Assembly: GCA_040878185.1 (NCBI GenBank)
Contig: JBBDMS010000001.1
Span: 62,001-126,000 of the forward strand
Origin: JAWXBK01 sp040878185
GTDB taxonomy: Bacteria; Pseudomonadota; Alphaproteobacteria; Dongiales; Dongiaceae
Direction: 5' to 3'
Length of the DNA: 64,000 nt
This document shows positions 1 through 9,106 of the stretch, one piece after another. The number at the start of each line of letters is the position of its first letter. The stretch's first letter is position 1. Below the pieces are notes generated by a model that searched no databases, was not told the origin of the DNA, and saw nothing but the letters and a program-made list of their open reading frames with translations. The position numbers were made by a program, and so were the translations under genes.

Positions 1-2126
1 AACGCGGCTCCGCCGGTATCGCCGATTCTCGAACATTTGACGCCGGCCGATGCCGCGAGCCGCTCGACCCCATCGAGCATAGCGCGATCGACCGCGATCA
101 GGTAGCGGGCCTGATCCTCGCCGAAAAGGAAGGCGTGGGGCCGCTTCGCGAACCCGGCCGGGATTTCGATGCGGGCCCCGCGGCCGCCGGCGAGCGCCAT
201 CTCGGCCACCGCGACCAGAAGTCCGCCATCGGAGAGGTCGTGACAGGATCGAACGCCGTGATCCGTGATCAACGACCGCACAAGATTTCCATTGCGGCGC
301 TCGACAGCGAGATCGACCGGCGGCGGCGGGCCGTCTTCCCGGCCGCCGATCTCGCGCCGGTAGAGCGACGATCCGAGATGGCCCACCGTGTCGCCGATGA
401 GCAGCAAGGCAAGACCGTCTTTGTCGATCCGTGCGAACGCGACGCGCTCGAGATCGTCGATCAGTCCGACACCGCCGATGACGGGCGTGGGCATGATGCC
501 CTTGCCGTTGGTCTCGTTGTAGAACGAGACATTGCCGGAAACGACGGGATAGTCGAGCGCGACACAGGCGGCGCGCATACCCTCGATGCAGCCGACGAAC
601 TGTCCCATGATCTCGGGCCGCTCCGGATTGCCGAAATTCATGTTGTCGGTGATCGCGAGCGGCCGCGCGCCGGTCGCCGTCAGATTGCGCCAGCTTTCCG
701 CGACCGCCTGCGCGCCGCCCTGTTCGGGATCGGCGAGGCAGTAGCGCGGCGTGCAGTCTGTCGTGATCGCGATGCCGCGCGTCGTTCCGGGGATTCGAAC
801 CACGGCTGCATCCCCGCCCGGGCGCTGCAGCGTATGACCGGTCACCAGATGATCGTACTGCTCCCAGACCCAGCGTTTGCTTGCGATGTCGGGCGATGCC
901 ATCAGGCACGTCAGCGCTGAACCAAGATCGGCCGGTACCGCGCCATCGTCGATCGCCGCGCGCGGCTTTGTCGCGACCCAGGGCCGGTCATAGACCGGTG
1001 CTTCGGAAACCAGGGGTTCGACCGGAATGTCCGCGGCAATTTTGCCATGCCAGCGCAGCACCAGATGGCCGCCCTCGGTCAGCCGGCCGATCTCCGCGAA
1101 ATCCAGTTCCCATTTCTCGAAGATGGCCCGTGCGATGTCGCGCGCCTCGGGGCGGATCACCATGAGCATCCGCTCCTGGCTTTCCGAGAGCATGATCTCG
1201 TACGGCACCATGCCGGTCTCGCGGACCGGCACCTTGTCGAGCTCGAGTTCGATACCGACACCGCCCTTCGAACTCATCTCGACCGAGGACGAAGTAAGGC
1301 CGGCCGCGCCCATGTCCTGGATCGCGATGATCGCGTCGGTCGCCATCAACTCGAGGCACGCCTCGAGCAGCAGCTTTTCGGTGAACGGATCGCCGACCTG
1401 AACGGTCGGGCGTTTCTCTTCGGAATCGGCGGTGAACTCGGCCGAGGCCATCGTCGCGCCGTGAATGCCGTCGCGCCCCGTCTTCGCGCCGACATAGATG
1501 ACCGGATTGCCGACGCCGGCGGCGGCCGAATAGAAAATGCGATCGGTCGGCGCGAGCCCGAGCGTCATCGCATTGACAAGGCAGTTGCCACTATACGAGG
1601 CGTGGAAATTGACCTCGCCGCCGACCGTTGGCACGCCCATGCAATTGCCGTAGCCGCCGATGCCGGCGACGACGCCGGCGACCAGATGCCGGGTCTTCGG
1701 ATCGTCGGGGCTGCCGAAACGCAGCGCGTTGAGATTGGCGATCGGCCGCGCCCCCATCGTGAACACATCGCGCATGATGCCGCCGACGCCGGTCGCGGCG
1801 CCCTGATAGGGCTCGATGAACGAGGGGTGGTTATGGCTCTCGATCTTGAAGATCGCGGCAAGCCCGCCGCCGATATCGACGACGCCGGCATTCTCGCCCG
1901 GTCCCTGGATCACCTGCGGGCCCTCGGTCGGCAGGCGCTTCAGCCATTTGCGCGAGGATTTGTAGGAGCAATGCTCGCTCCACATGACCGAGAAGATGCC
2001 GAGCTCGGTCAGGTTCGGCGTGCGCCCCATGATGCGCAGGAGACGCGTGTACTCGTCCGCGGTGAGCCCATGCTCTGCCGCTGTCTTTTGGGTCACCTCG
2101 GCATCGGCCGCCGCCGTCGCGCTCAT
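1..2126 (-). CDS. purL: Phosphoribosylformylglycinamidine synthase II PurL (3' end cut by window)
   Basis: ATP-dependent amidotransferase subunit that converts FGAR to FGAM in cytoplasmic purine synthesis, working with PurQ and PurS. About 708 codons are visible, starting MSATAAADAEVTQ. The conserved SEHCSYK segment with the catalytic His is near residue 55. Later come GGIMRDVFTMGARP and DGIHGATMASAEF, and repeated AIR-synthase-type segments up to the window edge, where the last residues and stop are missing. This is the small bacterial form that needs a separate PurQ. The ATG overlaps the purQ stop as ATGA, so the two are translationally coupled at the end of a purC-purS-purQ-purL run. Confidence 0.96.
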   Translation of the reverse strand, partial: MSATAAADAEVTQKTAAEHGLTADEYTRLLRIMGRTPNLTELGIFSVMWSEHCSYKSSRKWLKRLPTEGPQVIQGPGENAGVVDIGGGLAAIFKIESHNHPSFIEPYQGAATGVGGIMRDVFTMGARPIANLNALRFGSPDDPKTRHLVAGVVAGIGGYGNCMGVPTVGGEVNFHASYSGNCLVNAMTLGLAPTDRIFYSAAAGVGNPVIYVGAKTGRDGIHGATMASAEFTADSEEKRPTVQVGDPFTEKLLLEACLELMATDAIIAIQDMGAAGLTSSSVEMSSKGGVGIELELDKVPVRETGMVPYEIMLSESQERMLMVIRPEARDIARAIFEKWELDFAEIGRLTEGGHLVLRWHGKIAADIPVEPLVSEAPVYDRPWVATKPRAAIDDGAVPADLGSALTCLMASPDIASKRWVWEQYDHLVTGHTLQRPGGDAAVVRIPGTTRGIAITTDCTPRYCLADPEQGGAQAVAESWRNLTATGARPLAITDNMNFGNPERPEIMGQFVGCIEGMRAACVALDYPVVSGNVSFYNETNGKGIMPTPVIGGVGLIDDLERVAFARIDKDGLALLLIGDTVGHLGSSLYRREIGGREDGPPPPVDLAVERRNGNLVRSLITDHGVRSCHDLSDGGLLVAVAEMALAGGRGARIEIPAGFAKRPHAFLFGEDQARYLIAVDRAMLDGVERLAASAGVKCSRIGDTGGAA

Positions 2127-2785
2127 GCAAGCGCCTCGACGGTGCCGCGGAACAGGCCGAGCCCGTCGGTCGAGGCATGCAGCGGATCGGTCGCGTTCTC
2201 GGGATGCGGCATCAGGCCGAGCACATTCTTGGTCTCGTTGAAAATGCCGGCGATATCGCGCGCCGAGCCGTTCGGATTGTCGACATAGCGGAACGCGATC
2301 TGGCCGTTGCCTTCGAGCCGGTCGAGCGTCGCCGGATCGGCGAAATAGTTTCCGTCGTGATGCGCGACCGGCACGCTCAGTTCCTGGCCGCGCTCGTAGG
2401 CCGCGGTGAACAAAGTCTGCGTATTCTCCACCTTGAGCGTCACGTTGCGGCAGACGAAGGTGAGCCCGGCATTGCGCAAGAGTGCGCCCGGCAGCATCCC
2501 GATCTCGGTGAGGATCTGGAAGCCGTTGCAGATGCCGAGCACGGCTGCGCCCTTGTCGGCGCGCGCCTTCACTTCGCGCATCACCGGCGAATTGGCGGCG
2601 ATCGCACCGCAGCGCAGATAGTCGCCGTAGGAGAACCCGCCCGGCACAACGACGAGATCGACCTTCGGCAGTTCGGTATCGCGATGCCAGACCATCAGCG
2701 GCGTGGTGCCGGTCACGGCCACGAGCGCATCGCGCACGTCGCCTTCGCGGTTCGATCCGGGGAATACGATGATGGCGGCTTTCAC
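2123..2785 (-). CDS. purQ: Phosphoribosylformylglycinamidine synthase glutaminase subunit PurQ
   Basis: Class I glutamine amidotransferase subunit of 220 aa that releases ammonia from glutamine for PurL. The N-terminus KAAIIVFPGSN is typical. The nucleophile is Cys86 in GICNGFQ, and the His/Glu partners are H194 and E196 in MPHPENA, so the catalytic triad is complete. It follows purS after 12 bp and overlaps purL by 4 bp. Length matches the stand-alone PurQ of PurS-type systems. Confidence 0.97.
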   Translation of the reverse strand: MKAAIIVFPGSNREGDVRDALVAVTGTTPLMVWHRDTELPKVDLVVVPGGFSYGDYLRCGAIAANSPVMREVKARADKGAAVLGICNGFQILTEIGMLPGALLRNAGLTFVCRNVTLKVENTQTLFTAAYERGQELSVPVAHHDGNYFADPATLDRLEGNGQIAFRYVDNPNGSARDIAGIFNETKNVLGLMPHPENATDPLHASTDGLGLFRGTVEALA

Positions 2786-2797
2786 GAGCGGTCCCGG

Positions 2798-3040
2798 TCA
2801 GTCGATCAGTTCGATGCTGTAATTCTCGATCACGGTGTTGGCGAGCAGCTTTTCGCACATCGATTTGAGATCGGCCTCGGCCTTCTTCCGATCCGATGCG
2901 GCAAGGTCGATCTCGATGAATTTGCCCTGTCGCACGCCGTTGACGCCGGCGAAACCGAGTGCAGCGAGCGCGTTCTGCACGGCGCGGCCCTGGGGATCGA
3001 GCACGCCGGGTTTAAGGGTGATGTGAACCTTGGCCTTCAT
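2798..3040 (-). CDS. purS: FGAM synthase accessory subunit PurS
   Basis: 80-aa small subunit that bridges PurL and PurQ in the three-part FGAM synthase. It has the family start KAKVHITLKPGVLDPQG, and the GVNGVRQGKFIEI strand near residues 32-44. I start at the ATG at 3040; an open frame extends upstream into purC, but homology begins exactly here. It sits 25 bp after purC and 12 bp before purQ, in one apparent operon. Confidence 0.95.
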   Translation of the reverse strand: MKAKVHITLKPGVLDPQGRAVQNALAALGFAGVNGVRQGKFIEIDLAASDRKKAEADLKSMCEKLLANTVIENYSIELID

Positions 3041-3065
3041 GCGATCGTCCGTCCCGACTGAAACC

Positions 3066-3830
3066 CTATTGCATCGTCTCCGGCCCCTTGAGGTCGCGCG
3101 GGCCGCCCTCGGGCAGGATGCCGAGCCGCCGCGCCACTTCCTGATAGGCCTCGGCGACATTGCCGAGATCGCGGCGGAACCGGTCTTTGTCGAGCTTCTC
3201 GTTGCTGACCACGTCCCACAGCCGGCAGGAATCGGGGCTGATTTCGTCGGCCAGCACAACGCGGACCTCTTCGTTCTCATAGAGCCGGCCGAACTCGATC
3301 TTGAAATCGATCAGCCGCAGGCCGACGCCGAGAAACAGGCCGCTGAGGAAATCGTTGATGCGCACGGTCAGCGAGACCATGTCGTCGAGGTCCTGCGGTG
3401 CCGCCCAGCCGAACGCCGTGATGTGCTCTTCGGTCACCATCGGATCGCCCATCTCGTCGTTCTTGTAGGTGAACTCGATGATGGAGCGCGGCAGCGGCGT
3501 GCCTTCGGCGACCTTGAAGCGCTGCGAGAACGAGCCGGCCGCGACATTGCGCACGATGACCTCGATCGGAATGATCTCGACCTCGCGCACGAGCTGTTCG
3601 CGCATGTTCAGGCGGCGCACGAAATGAGTCGGAATGCCGACCTCGCTCAGCCGGGTCATCAGATATTCCGAGATCCGGTTGTTGAGCACGCCCTTGCCGG
3701 TGATGACGCCCTTCTTCTGATTGTTGAAGGCGGTCGCATCGTCCTTGAAATACTGGACGATGGTGCCCGGCTCCGGACCCTCAAACAGGATCTTCGCCTT
3801 GCCTTCGTAGATCTTGCGACGTCTCGACAT
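3066..3830 (-). CDS. purC: SAICAR synthase PurC
   Basis: Phosphoribosylaminoimidazole-succinocarboxamide synthase, 254 aa. It joins aspartate to CAIR using ATP. Family landmarks are the RRKIYEGKAKILFEGPEPG start, the VEIIPIEVIVRN segment near residues 83-95, and LIDFKIEFGR followed by LADEISPDSCRLWD near residues 172-205. It is the first gene of the purC-purS-purQ-purL run, and is separated from the upstream NRDE gene by 80 bp. Full length, with no oddities. Confidence 0.97.
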   Translation of the reverse strand: MSRRRKIYEGKAKILFEGPEPGTIVQYFKDDATAFNNQKKGVITGKGVLNNRISEYLMTRLSEVGIPTHFVRRLNMREQLVREVEIIPIEVIVRNVAAGSFSQRFKVAEGTPLPRSIIEFTYKNDEMGDPMVTEEHITAFGWAAPQDLDDMVSLTVRINDFLSGLFLGVGLRLIDFKIEFGRLYENEEVRVVLADEISPDSCRLWDVVSNEKLDKDRFRRDLGNVAEAYQEVARRLGILPEGGPRDLKGPETMQ

Positions 3831-3910
3831 GGGGGAATCGGGCCTCCGGGGATCCGGAAACGGGGGCTATAGCAGGACTGCCGGGGCAGCACAACGACAC
3901 CGCCCGGAGC

Positions 3911-4660
3911 CTAGCGCACGGTTACGTCCCGGTAGGGATTTATATCCGGCGGCCCATCGGAAAAGCGCCAGACCGGCAGGCCTGATCCGATGGCCGGAAG
4001 CGCAATCAGCGAACTCGATCGCGTCCCGAAGCCGCCCTCGAGCGTCACTGTCATCCCCGCGCCCGGCGCCTCGTCGGTGCCGCGGCTCGCCGTCAATGAA
4101 GCCCAGGCGTCCCAGTTGCCTTTGTCCGGCTCAGGCGGCGGCGCTGCTTCGAAGCGTGGCAGATAGGCGCGGATGCGCTCGCTGTGCTCGATGTCGTTGC
4201 GATCGTGCGCGGTGATCATCGAAAGCCCTTCGGACAAGGGCCGGATCTCGACGATACCGCTGTTGCGCCCGGCATGGCGCAACCAGAACGCATCGCGATT
4301 GTCGGCAATCACCATGTTGAAAGGCCGATAGGCCCGGCCGTCGAGCTCCGCTAGCGCGGCAACCGCGTCGCGCGCATCGGTATGGTCGAGCGCCTCGAGC
4401 ACGAGTTCGCCCCGGCTGCGCTTGCCGGCCTCGGGCCCGAGCGTATTCATCCGGTTCATGATGCCGGCGACGATGCCGTCGTCGTTTATGCCGAGCCAGC
4501 TGCCGCCCGCCAGATCGTCGCGCCCGGCGATCGTGCCGGGCCGTTCCGGCCAATGCCGGCCCGGCGGGGAAGACGGCCGGTCGGCCATTTCATCGCGATT
4601 GGCCGCGACGATGACCGGCCAGGGATGGTCCGGACGTCGAAGGATGACGAAAGTGCACAT
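3911..4660 (-). CDS. NRDE-family protein (TANGO2-like)
   Basis: 249 aa. The protein begins MCTFVILRRP and has the diagnostic ANRDE tetrad at about residues 19-23, followed by GGSWLGIND near residues 52-60. These mark the NRDE/TANGO2 family, whose members carry Cys2 as a possible N-terminal nucleophile. Bacterial function is not established; the animal homologue is linked to Golgi organisation and lipid or heme trafficking. It lies on the same strand just upstream of purC but with an 80-bp gap, so co-transcription is possible and a functional link to purines is not shown. Confidence 0.85.
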   Translation of the reverse strand: MCTFVILRRPDHPWPVIVAANRDEMADRPSSPPGRHWPERPGTIAGRDDLAGGSWLGINDDGIVAGIMNRMNTLGPEAGKRSRGELVLEALDHTDARDAVAALAELDGRAYRPFNMVIADNRDAFWLRHAGRNSGIVEIRPLSEGLSMITAHDRNDIEHSERIRAYLPRFEAAPPPEPDKGNWDAWASLTASRGTDEAPGAGMTVTLEGGFGTRSSSLIALPAIGSGLPVWRFSDGPPDINPYRDVTVR

Positions 4661-4799
4661 GGACCCGCCGATAGTGATGGGCCCGTGGTTCTAGCCGTGG
4701 CGGCAGGGCCGGGCAATCCGGGCTTCAAATCCGGGGAGGCGGGGGCTATATCGGGGGCGGTCGCAGCAGCGGCCCAGTCACTCAGGGAGCGAGAGCCGC

Positions 4800-5126
4800 A
4801 TGGCGAGTTTTGATGACCGGAAGAAGAGCTTCGAGCGCAAGTTCGAGCACGACCAGGAACTGCAGTTCAAGGTGACCGCGCGCCGGAACCGCCTGCTGGG
4901 TCAATGGGCAGCCAACGAACTGGGCATGCCGGAGGGCGAGCGCGATGCCTATGCGAAGTCGGTCGTGATGTCCGATTTCGAGCGTCCCGGCGATTCCGAC
5001 GTGGTCGAAAAGCTGCTCGGCGACTTCAAGGCGAAGGGCATCGAGCTGACCGAGCATCGCCTGCGCAAGCATATGGACGAACTGATGCTGGAAGCGCGCC
5101 GCCAGCTCATGTCCGAATTAGGCTGA
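4800..5126 (+). CDS. ATPase inhibitor subunit zeta (DUF1476)
   Basis: 108-aa, highly charged, mostly helical protein beginning MASFDDRKKSFERKFEHD. This is the signature of the alphaproteobacterial DUF1476 family, whose Paracoccus member is the zeta subunit that blocks ATP hydrolysis by F1-ATPase from the cytoplasmic side. The N-terminal positively charged helix is the inhibitory part, and the RRNRLLGQWAANELG segment (about residues 28-42) is strongly conserved. A purine-rich ribosome site (gggagcgag) precedes the ATG. Its occurrence is the best single marker here for Alphaproteobacteria. Confidence 0.92.
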   Translation: MASFDDRKKSFERKFEHDQELQFKVTARRNRLLGQWAANELGMPEGERDAYAKSVVMSDFERPGDSDVVEKLLGDFKAKGIELTEHRLRKHMDELMLEARRQLMSELG

Positions 5127-5138
5127 CCGTCGCGACCG

Positions 5139-5162
5139 GGCCGGCTCCGCAGCGAGCCGGCC
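5139..5162. terminator. Perfect 9-bp stem-loop between convergent genes
   Basis: ggccggctc and gagccggcc form a perfect 9-bp stem around a 6-base loop, 12 bp after the zeta-subunit stop and about 75 bp after the convergent purB stop. There is no immediate T run; T-rich sequence begins about 13 bp further on (5175-5210). It may serve as a terminator or mRNA end stabiliser. Confidence 0.45.
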
Positions 5163-5235
5163 TGGTTCCTGAGGCGGATCATTTTCTTGATTTGTTCTTT
5201 TTGACTATCGGAATATGCGTGTGTTCACAAAACCG

Positions 5236-6576
5236 TTACCGCTTACTCGGAACCTTTTGTGATGCCATTGATTTTCCACCGTTTTTCCCAAATACCCGGC
5301 GGAACACCGTATCAACATTCCGCAAGTGGTAACCGAGGTCGAAGCAGCCGGCGAGCGTTTTGGCCGGTAACCGGGCGGTCACGGCGGGGTCGGCTGCGAG
5401 CAAAGCCTGCAGATCGCCTTTGCCCTGCCAGACCGGCATCGCATGGCGCTGGACCGTCCGGTAGGCGTCCTCACGGCTCATTCCGGCCTGGGTGAGAGCA
5501 AGCAGCACCCGTTGGGAGTGGATCAGCCCGCCATAGAGGTCGAGGTTCCGGCGCATCTGGTCGGGATAGACCACGAGCTTCTCGATCACCCCGGCCATCC
5601 GGGCAAGCGCGAAGTCGAGGGCGATCGTCGCATCGGGGGCGATCACCCGCTCGGCCGAGGAATGCGAGATGTCCCGCTCGTGCCAGAGCGCCACGTTTTC
5701 CAGGGCCGGCACGACCATGCCCCGGACCAGCCGGGCGAGCCCGGTCACGTTCTCGGTCAGGACCGGGTTGCGCTTATGCGGCATGGCGGACGAGCCCTTC
5801 TGGCCCGGTGCGAAATATTCCTCGGCCTCGCGGACCTCCGTCCGCTGCAGGTGGCGCAGCTCGATCGCCAGATTCTCGATCGAGCTCGCGATCACGCCGA
5901 GCGTCGCGAAGAACATCGCGTGCCGGTCGCGCGGGATCACCTGGGTCGAAACCGGTTCGATCGCGAGGCCCAGCTTTTTCGCGACATGCGCTTCGACCTT
6001 GGGATCGATATTGGCAAACGTGCCGACCGCGCCCGAAATCGCGCAGGTCGCGATCTCGCGCCGCGCCGCGACCAGCCGTTGGCGGGCCCGGTCGAACGCG
6101 GCGTAGTGGCCGGTGAGCTTGAGCCCGAAGGTGGTCGGCTCGGCATGGATGCCGTGACTGCGGCCGATGCAGACGGTCTTCTTGTGTTCGAAGGCGCGTT
6201 TCTTCAGCGCCGAGAGCAGCCGGTCGAGATCGGCCAATAGCAGGTCGCTGGCCTGCGCGAGCTGGACCGCAAGGCAGGTATCCAGCACGTCGGACGACGT
6301 CATGCCCTGATGCACGAACCGTGCCTCGGGCCCGACATGCTCGGCGAGATTGGTGAGAAACGCGATCACATCGTGCTTCGTCTCGCGTTCGATCTCGTCG
6401 ATCCGCGCGATGTCGAACTTGCCGCGCTTCCACACCGCCTTCGCAGCACTCTTCGGGATCGTGCCGAGTGCCGCCATCGCGTCGCAGGCATGCGCCTCGA
6501 TCTCGAACCAGATCCGAAACCGGTTCTCGGGCTCCCAGATCGCGGCCATCTCGGGGCGGCTGTAGCGCGGAATCAT
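5236..6576 (-). CDS. purB: Adenylosuccinate lyase PurB
   Basis: 446 aa, fumarase/aspartase superfamily. It cleaves SAICAR and adenylosuccinate to release fumarate in purine synthesis. It starts MIPRYSRPEMAAIW, as in short-type PurB. The flexible catalytic loop appears as GQKGSSAMPHKRNP near residues 260-275. The GRSHGIHAEPTTFG segment near residues 138-151 carries a conserved His. The C-terminal tail (GKNGGKSMASQKVPSKR) is a little longer than usual. It is close to, but not in one operon with, the purC-L run. Confidence 0.95.
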   Translation of the reverse strand: MIPRYSRPEMAAIWEPENRFRIWFEIEAHACDAMAALGTIPKSAAKAVWKRGKFDIARIDEIERETKHDVIAFLTNLAEHVGPEARFVHQGMTSSDVLDTCLAVQLAQASDLLLADLDRLLSALKKRAFEHKKTVCIGRSHGIHAEPTTFGLKLTGHYAAFDRARQRLVAARREIATCAISGAVGTFANIDPKVEAHVAKKLGLAIEPVSTQVIPRDRHAMFFATLGVIASSIENLAIELRHLQRTEVREAEEYFAPGQKGSSAMPHKRNPVLTENVTGLARLVRGMVVPALENVALWHERDISHSSAERVIAPDATIALDFALARMAGVIEKLVVYPDQMRRNLDLYGGLIHSQRVLLALTQAGMSREDAYRTVQRHAMPVWQGKGDLQALLAADPAVTARLPAKTLAGCFDLGYHLRNVDTVFRRVFGKNGGKSMASQKVPSKR

Positions 6577-6761
6577 GCGGTCTGGCTCTCTGACGGCGGG
6601 GTTGCGGCTACCGGAGCCGAGCGCGGCTGCCTTGTCAAGGCGCGGGAAGCCTCAGGGCCGCTTCGTTAGCCGAACGGTATGGCACCGGCACCGGACTTGG
6701 CCCCCCGCGCCGGCCCCGTTACGCTCGCGCCCGGCACTCGTTCGGGGAGACAGGTTCGATC

Positions 6762-8726
6762 ATGGCCGCGCACGCGTTCAAGCATCTGTTCACGCCGCTT
6801 CGGATCGGCAATGTCACGGTCAAGAACCGCATCTTCTCGACCGGGCACGATACCAGCATGCCAACCGACGGCACGGTGAACGACCGGCTCGTCGCCTATC
6901 ACAAGGCGCGCGCCGAAGGCGGCTGCGGGCTGATCGTGATGCAGGTCGCCGGCGTGCATGACAGCGCGCGCTATACCAGCCACATCCTGATGGCGACGAC
7001 CGACGAATGCATTCCCGGCTATCGTCGCGTCGTCGAGATCTGCCGCAAAAATGATTGCCGCATCTTCGGCCAGCTCTTCCATCCCGGCCGCGAGATCATG
7101 GAAAGCAGCGACGGCAGTACGCCGGTCGCCTGGGCGCCCTCGGCGGTGCCGAACGAGCGCTTCCATGTGATGCCCCGCCCGCTCACGCAGCAGATGATCG
7201 ACGCCATAGTAGAAGGGTACGGAACGGCCGCGGCGCGCCTGCGGACCGCCGGGATCGAGGGCGTCGAGATCGTGGCGAGCCATGCCTATCTGCCCTCGCA
7301 GTTCCTCAATCCGCGCATCAATCTGCGCGACGACCAGTATGGCGGCAGTCTCGAAAACCGCCTGCGCTTCCTGCGCGAAGCGATCGCCTCGATCCGCCGC
7401 CATGTCGGCGACGATTTCGTGGTCGGCCTGCGCATCTCGGGCGAGGATCGCGATCAGGACGGCCAGAAGGAAGGGGAAGCGCTCGACGCGATCCTGTCCC
7501 TCGAGAAGGACGGTGCGCTCGACTACTACAATGTTATCGCCGGTTCGTCGGCGACCTATGCCGGCGCGATCCATATCGTGCCGCCGATGATCGTCGAAAA
7601 CGCCTATGTCGCGCCCTTCGCGGCGACGGTTAAGGCGAATGTATCGAAGCCGGTTTTCGTCGCCGGCCGCATTAACCAGCCGCAGGATGCCGAGAAAGTG
7701 CTGGCCGCGGGTCAGGCCGACCTCTGCGGCATGACGCGCGCACAGATCTGCGATCCGGCGATGGTCGGCAAGGCGGAAGCCGGGCGGCTCGACGATATCC
7801 GCGCCTGCATTGCCTGCAACCAGGCGTGCATTGGGCATTTCCATCTCGGCTATCCGATCTCCTGCATCCAGTTTCCGGAGAGCGGGCGCGAGCTCGAATA
7901 TGCGACGCGCAAGCCCGCATCGCCGAAGCGGAAAATACTGATCGCCGGCGGCGGGCCGGGCGGCATGAAAGCGGCCGCCGTCGCGGCCGAACGCGGTCAC
8001 GAGGTCATTCTCTGTGAGGCGAGCGAGCGGCTCGGCGGTCAGGCGCTGCTCGCCCAGCTTCTTCCGGGTCGCGCCGAGTTCGGCGGTATCGTGACGAACC
8101 TGACACGCGAGATCGAGCTTGCGGGTGCGACCGTGCGCACGCGCACCAGAGTTGATCGCGCGCTGGTCGAAGCCGAAAAGCCCGATGTCGTCATCGTCGC
8201 GACCGGTGCCGAACCCTATCTGCCGGAATTCGAGGGGCGGGAAGGCGGCCATGTCGTCACCGCCTGGCAGGTGCTGAAGGGCGAAGCCAATGTCGGCGGC
8301 TCGGTGATCGTCGCCGACTGGCGCTGCGACTGGATCGGTATGGGTATTGCCGAAAAACTCGCGCGCGATGGCTGCCGCGTGCGGCTCTGTGTCGATGGGC
8401 TGCATGCCGGCCAGGCGCTGCCGTTCTATGTGCGCGACAGCTGGGCCGGCATCCTGCACAAGCTCGGCGTCGAGATCGTGCCCTATGCGCGATTGTTCGG
8501 TGTCGATGGCGATACCGCCTATTTCCAGCACGCGACCAGCGGCGAGGCGATGATCTTCGAGGGGGTCGAGACGGTGGTGACGTCGCTCGGCCACACCCGC
8601 GTCGCCACCCTAGAAGACGAGCTTGAAGGCTGGTCGGGCGAAGTGCATCTGATCGGCGATTGCGCGACGCCGCGCACAGCGGAAGAGGCGGTGCTGGAAG
8701 GGCTCAAGGTGGCGAGCGCGATCTGA
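6762..8726 (+). CDS. FMN/FAD/4Fe-4S oxidoreductase of the trimethylamine-dehydrogenase/dienoyl-CoA-reductase family
   Basis: 654 aa. Residues 1-345 form an Old-Yellow-Enzyme TIM barrel (FKHLFTPLRIGNVTVKNRI start). Cys349, Cys352, Cys356 and Cys368 (C-x2-C-x3-C-x11-C) bind a 4Fe-4S cluster. A nucleotide-binding GGGPGGM at about 397-403 opens the FAD/NAD(P)-like half. The family includes trimethylamine dehydrogenase, N-methylproline (stachydrine pathway) demethylase and 2,4-dienoyl-CoA reductase. The substrate cannot be read from sequence; an N-methylamine is my preferred guess. Its stop overlaps the start of the decayed cytochrome b561 gene as TGATG, which suggests that cytochrome was once its membrane electron partner. 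Confidence 0.85.
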   Translation: MAAHAFKHLFTPLRIGNVTVKNRIFSTGHDTSMPTDGTVNDRLVAYHKARAEGGCGLIVMQVAGVHDSARYTSHILMATTDECIPGYRRVVEICRKNDCRIFGQLFHPGREIMESSDGSTPVAWAPSAVPNERFHVMPRPLTQQMIDAIVEGYGTAAARLRTAGIEGVEIVASHAYLPSQFLNPRINLRDDQYGGSLENRLRFLREAIASIRRHVGDDFVVGLRISGEDRDQDGQKEGEALDAILSLEKDGALDYYNVIAGSSATYAGAIHIVPPMIVENAYVAPFAATVKANVSKPVFVAGRINQPQDAEKVLAAGQADLCGMTRAQICDPAMVGKAEAGRLDDIRACIACNQACIGHFHLGYPISCIQFPESGRELEYATRKPASPKRKILIAGGGPGGMKAAAVAAERGHEVILCEASERLGGQALLAQLLPGRAEFGGIVTNLTREIELAGATVRTRTRVDRALVEAEKPDVVIVATGAEPYLPEFEGREGGHVVTAWQVLKGEANVGGSVIVADWRCDWIGMGIAEKLARDGCRVRLCVDGLHAGQALPFYVRDSWAGILHKLGVEIVPYARLFGVDGDTAYFQHATSGEAMIFEGVETVVTSLGHTRVATLEDELEGWSGEVHLIGDCATPRTAEEAVLEGLKVASAI

Positions 8727-9094
8727 TGGCCGGCGCCTCTCTTGGTGAACCGTTAGCAAAGAAACCCGTGCTTCACGTCTGGGACCGGTTCGTGCGTCTG
8801 GCACATTGGCTGTTCGTGATCGGCTTTGCGACCGCCTATCTGACCGCCGACGAAGTCGAAGACGTTCATTACATCGTGGGCTACAGCCTCGCGACCTTGG
8901 TCGTGCTGCGTCTGGGGATTTGTCGGTCCGCGCCGCGCGCGGTTCAGCGATTTCGTCTATGGTCCCGTCCGCGTGCTGTCCTGATCGCAGCGCATATCGG
9001 CGGCGTACTGGTCGCCAGCTTCGCGCACCGCGAAAACCTGGTGACGGCGATGTTCACCGGCCGCAAGCGCGGCGGCGACGCCGCCGATCTCTAG
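8726..9094 (+). pseudogene. Decayed cytochrome b561-family gene
   Basis: The frame opens with a recognisable b561 start: HVWDRFVRLAHWLFVIGF with the first membrane helix and heme-ligand-type His, then HYIVGYSLATLVVLRL. At about 8910 the homology jumps into the next frame (WGFVGPRRARFSDFVYGP) and that frame ends in a stop. The last 35 codons return to the first frame with the family's usual C-terminus (HIGGVLVASFAHRENLVTAM). A small deletion plus loss of the middle helices thus leaves an open 122-codon frame that cannot make a normal four-helix, roughly 180-aa protein. Confidence 0.75.
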
Positions 9095-9106
9095 GAAACG
9101 GCGGCG

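Noticed and set aside
1047..2288. Plus-strand frame over purL
   Set aside because: Antisense to the highly conserved PurL sequence; no motif of its own.
6666..8594. Long minus-strand frame of 642 codons over the flavoprotein gene
   Set aside because: It mirrors the plus-strand codons of a clear OYE-family enzyme, is rich in Asp/Arg/His and has no recognisable motif. Such shadows are common in GC-rich DNA.
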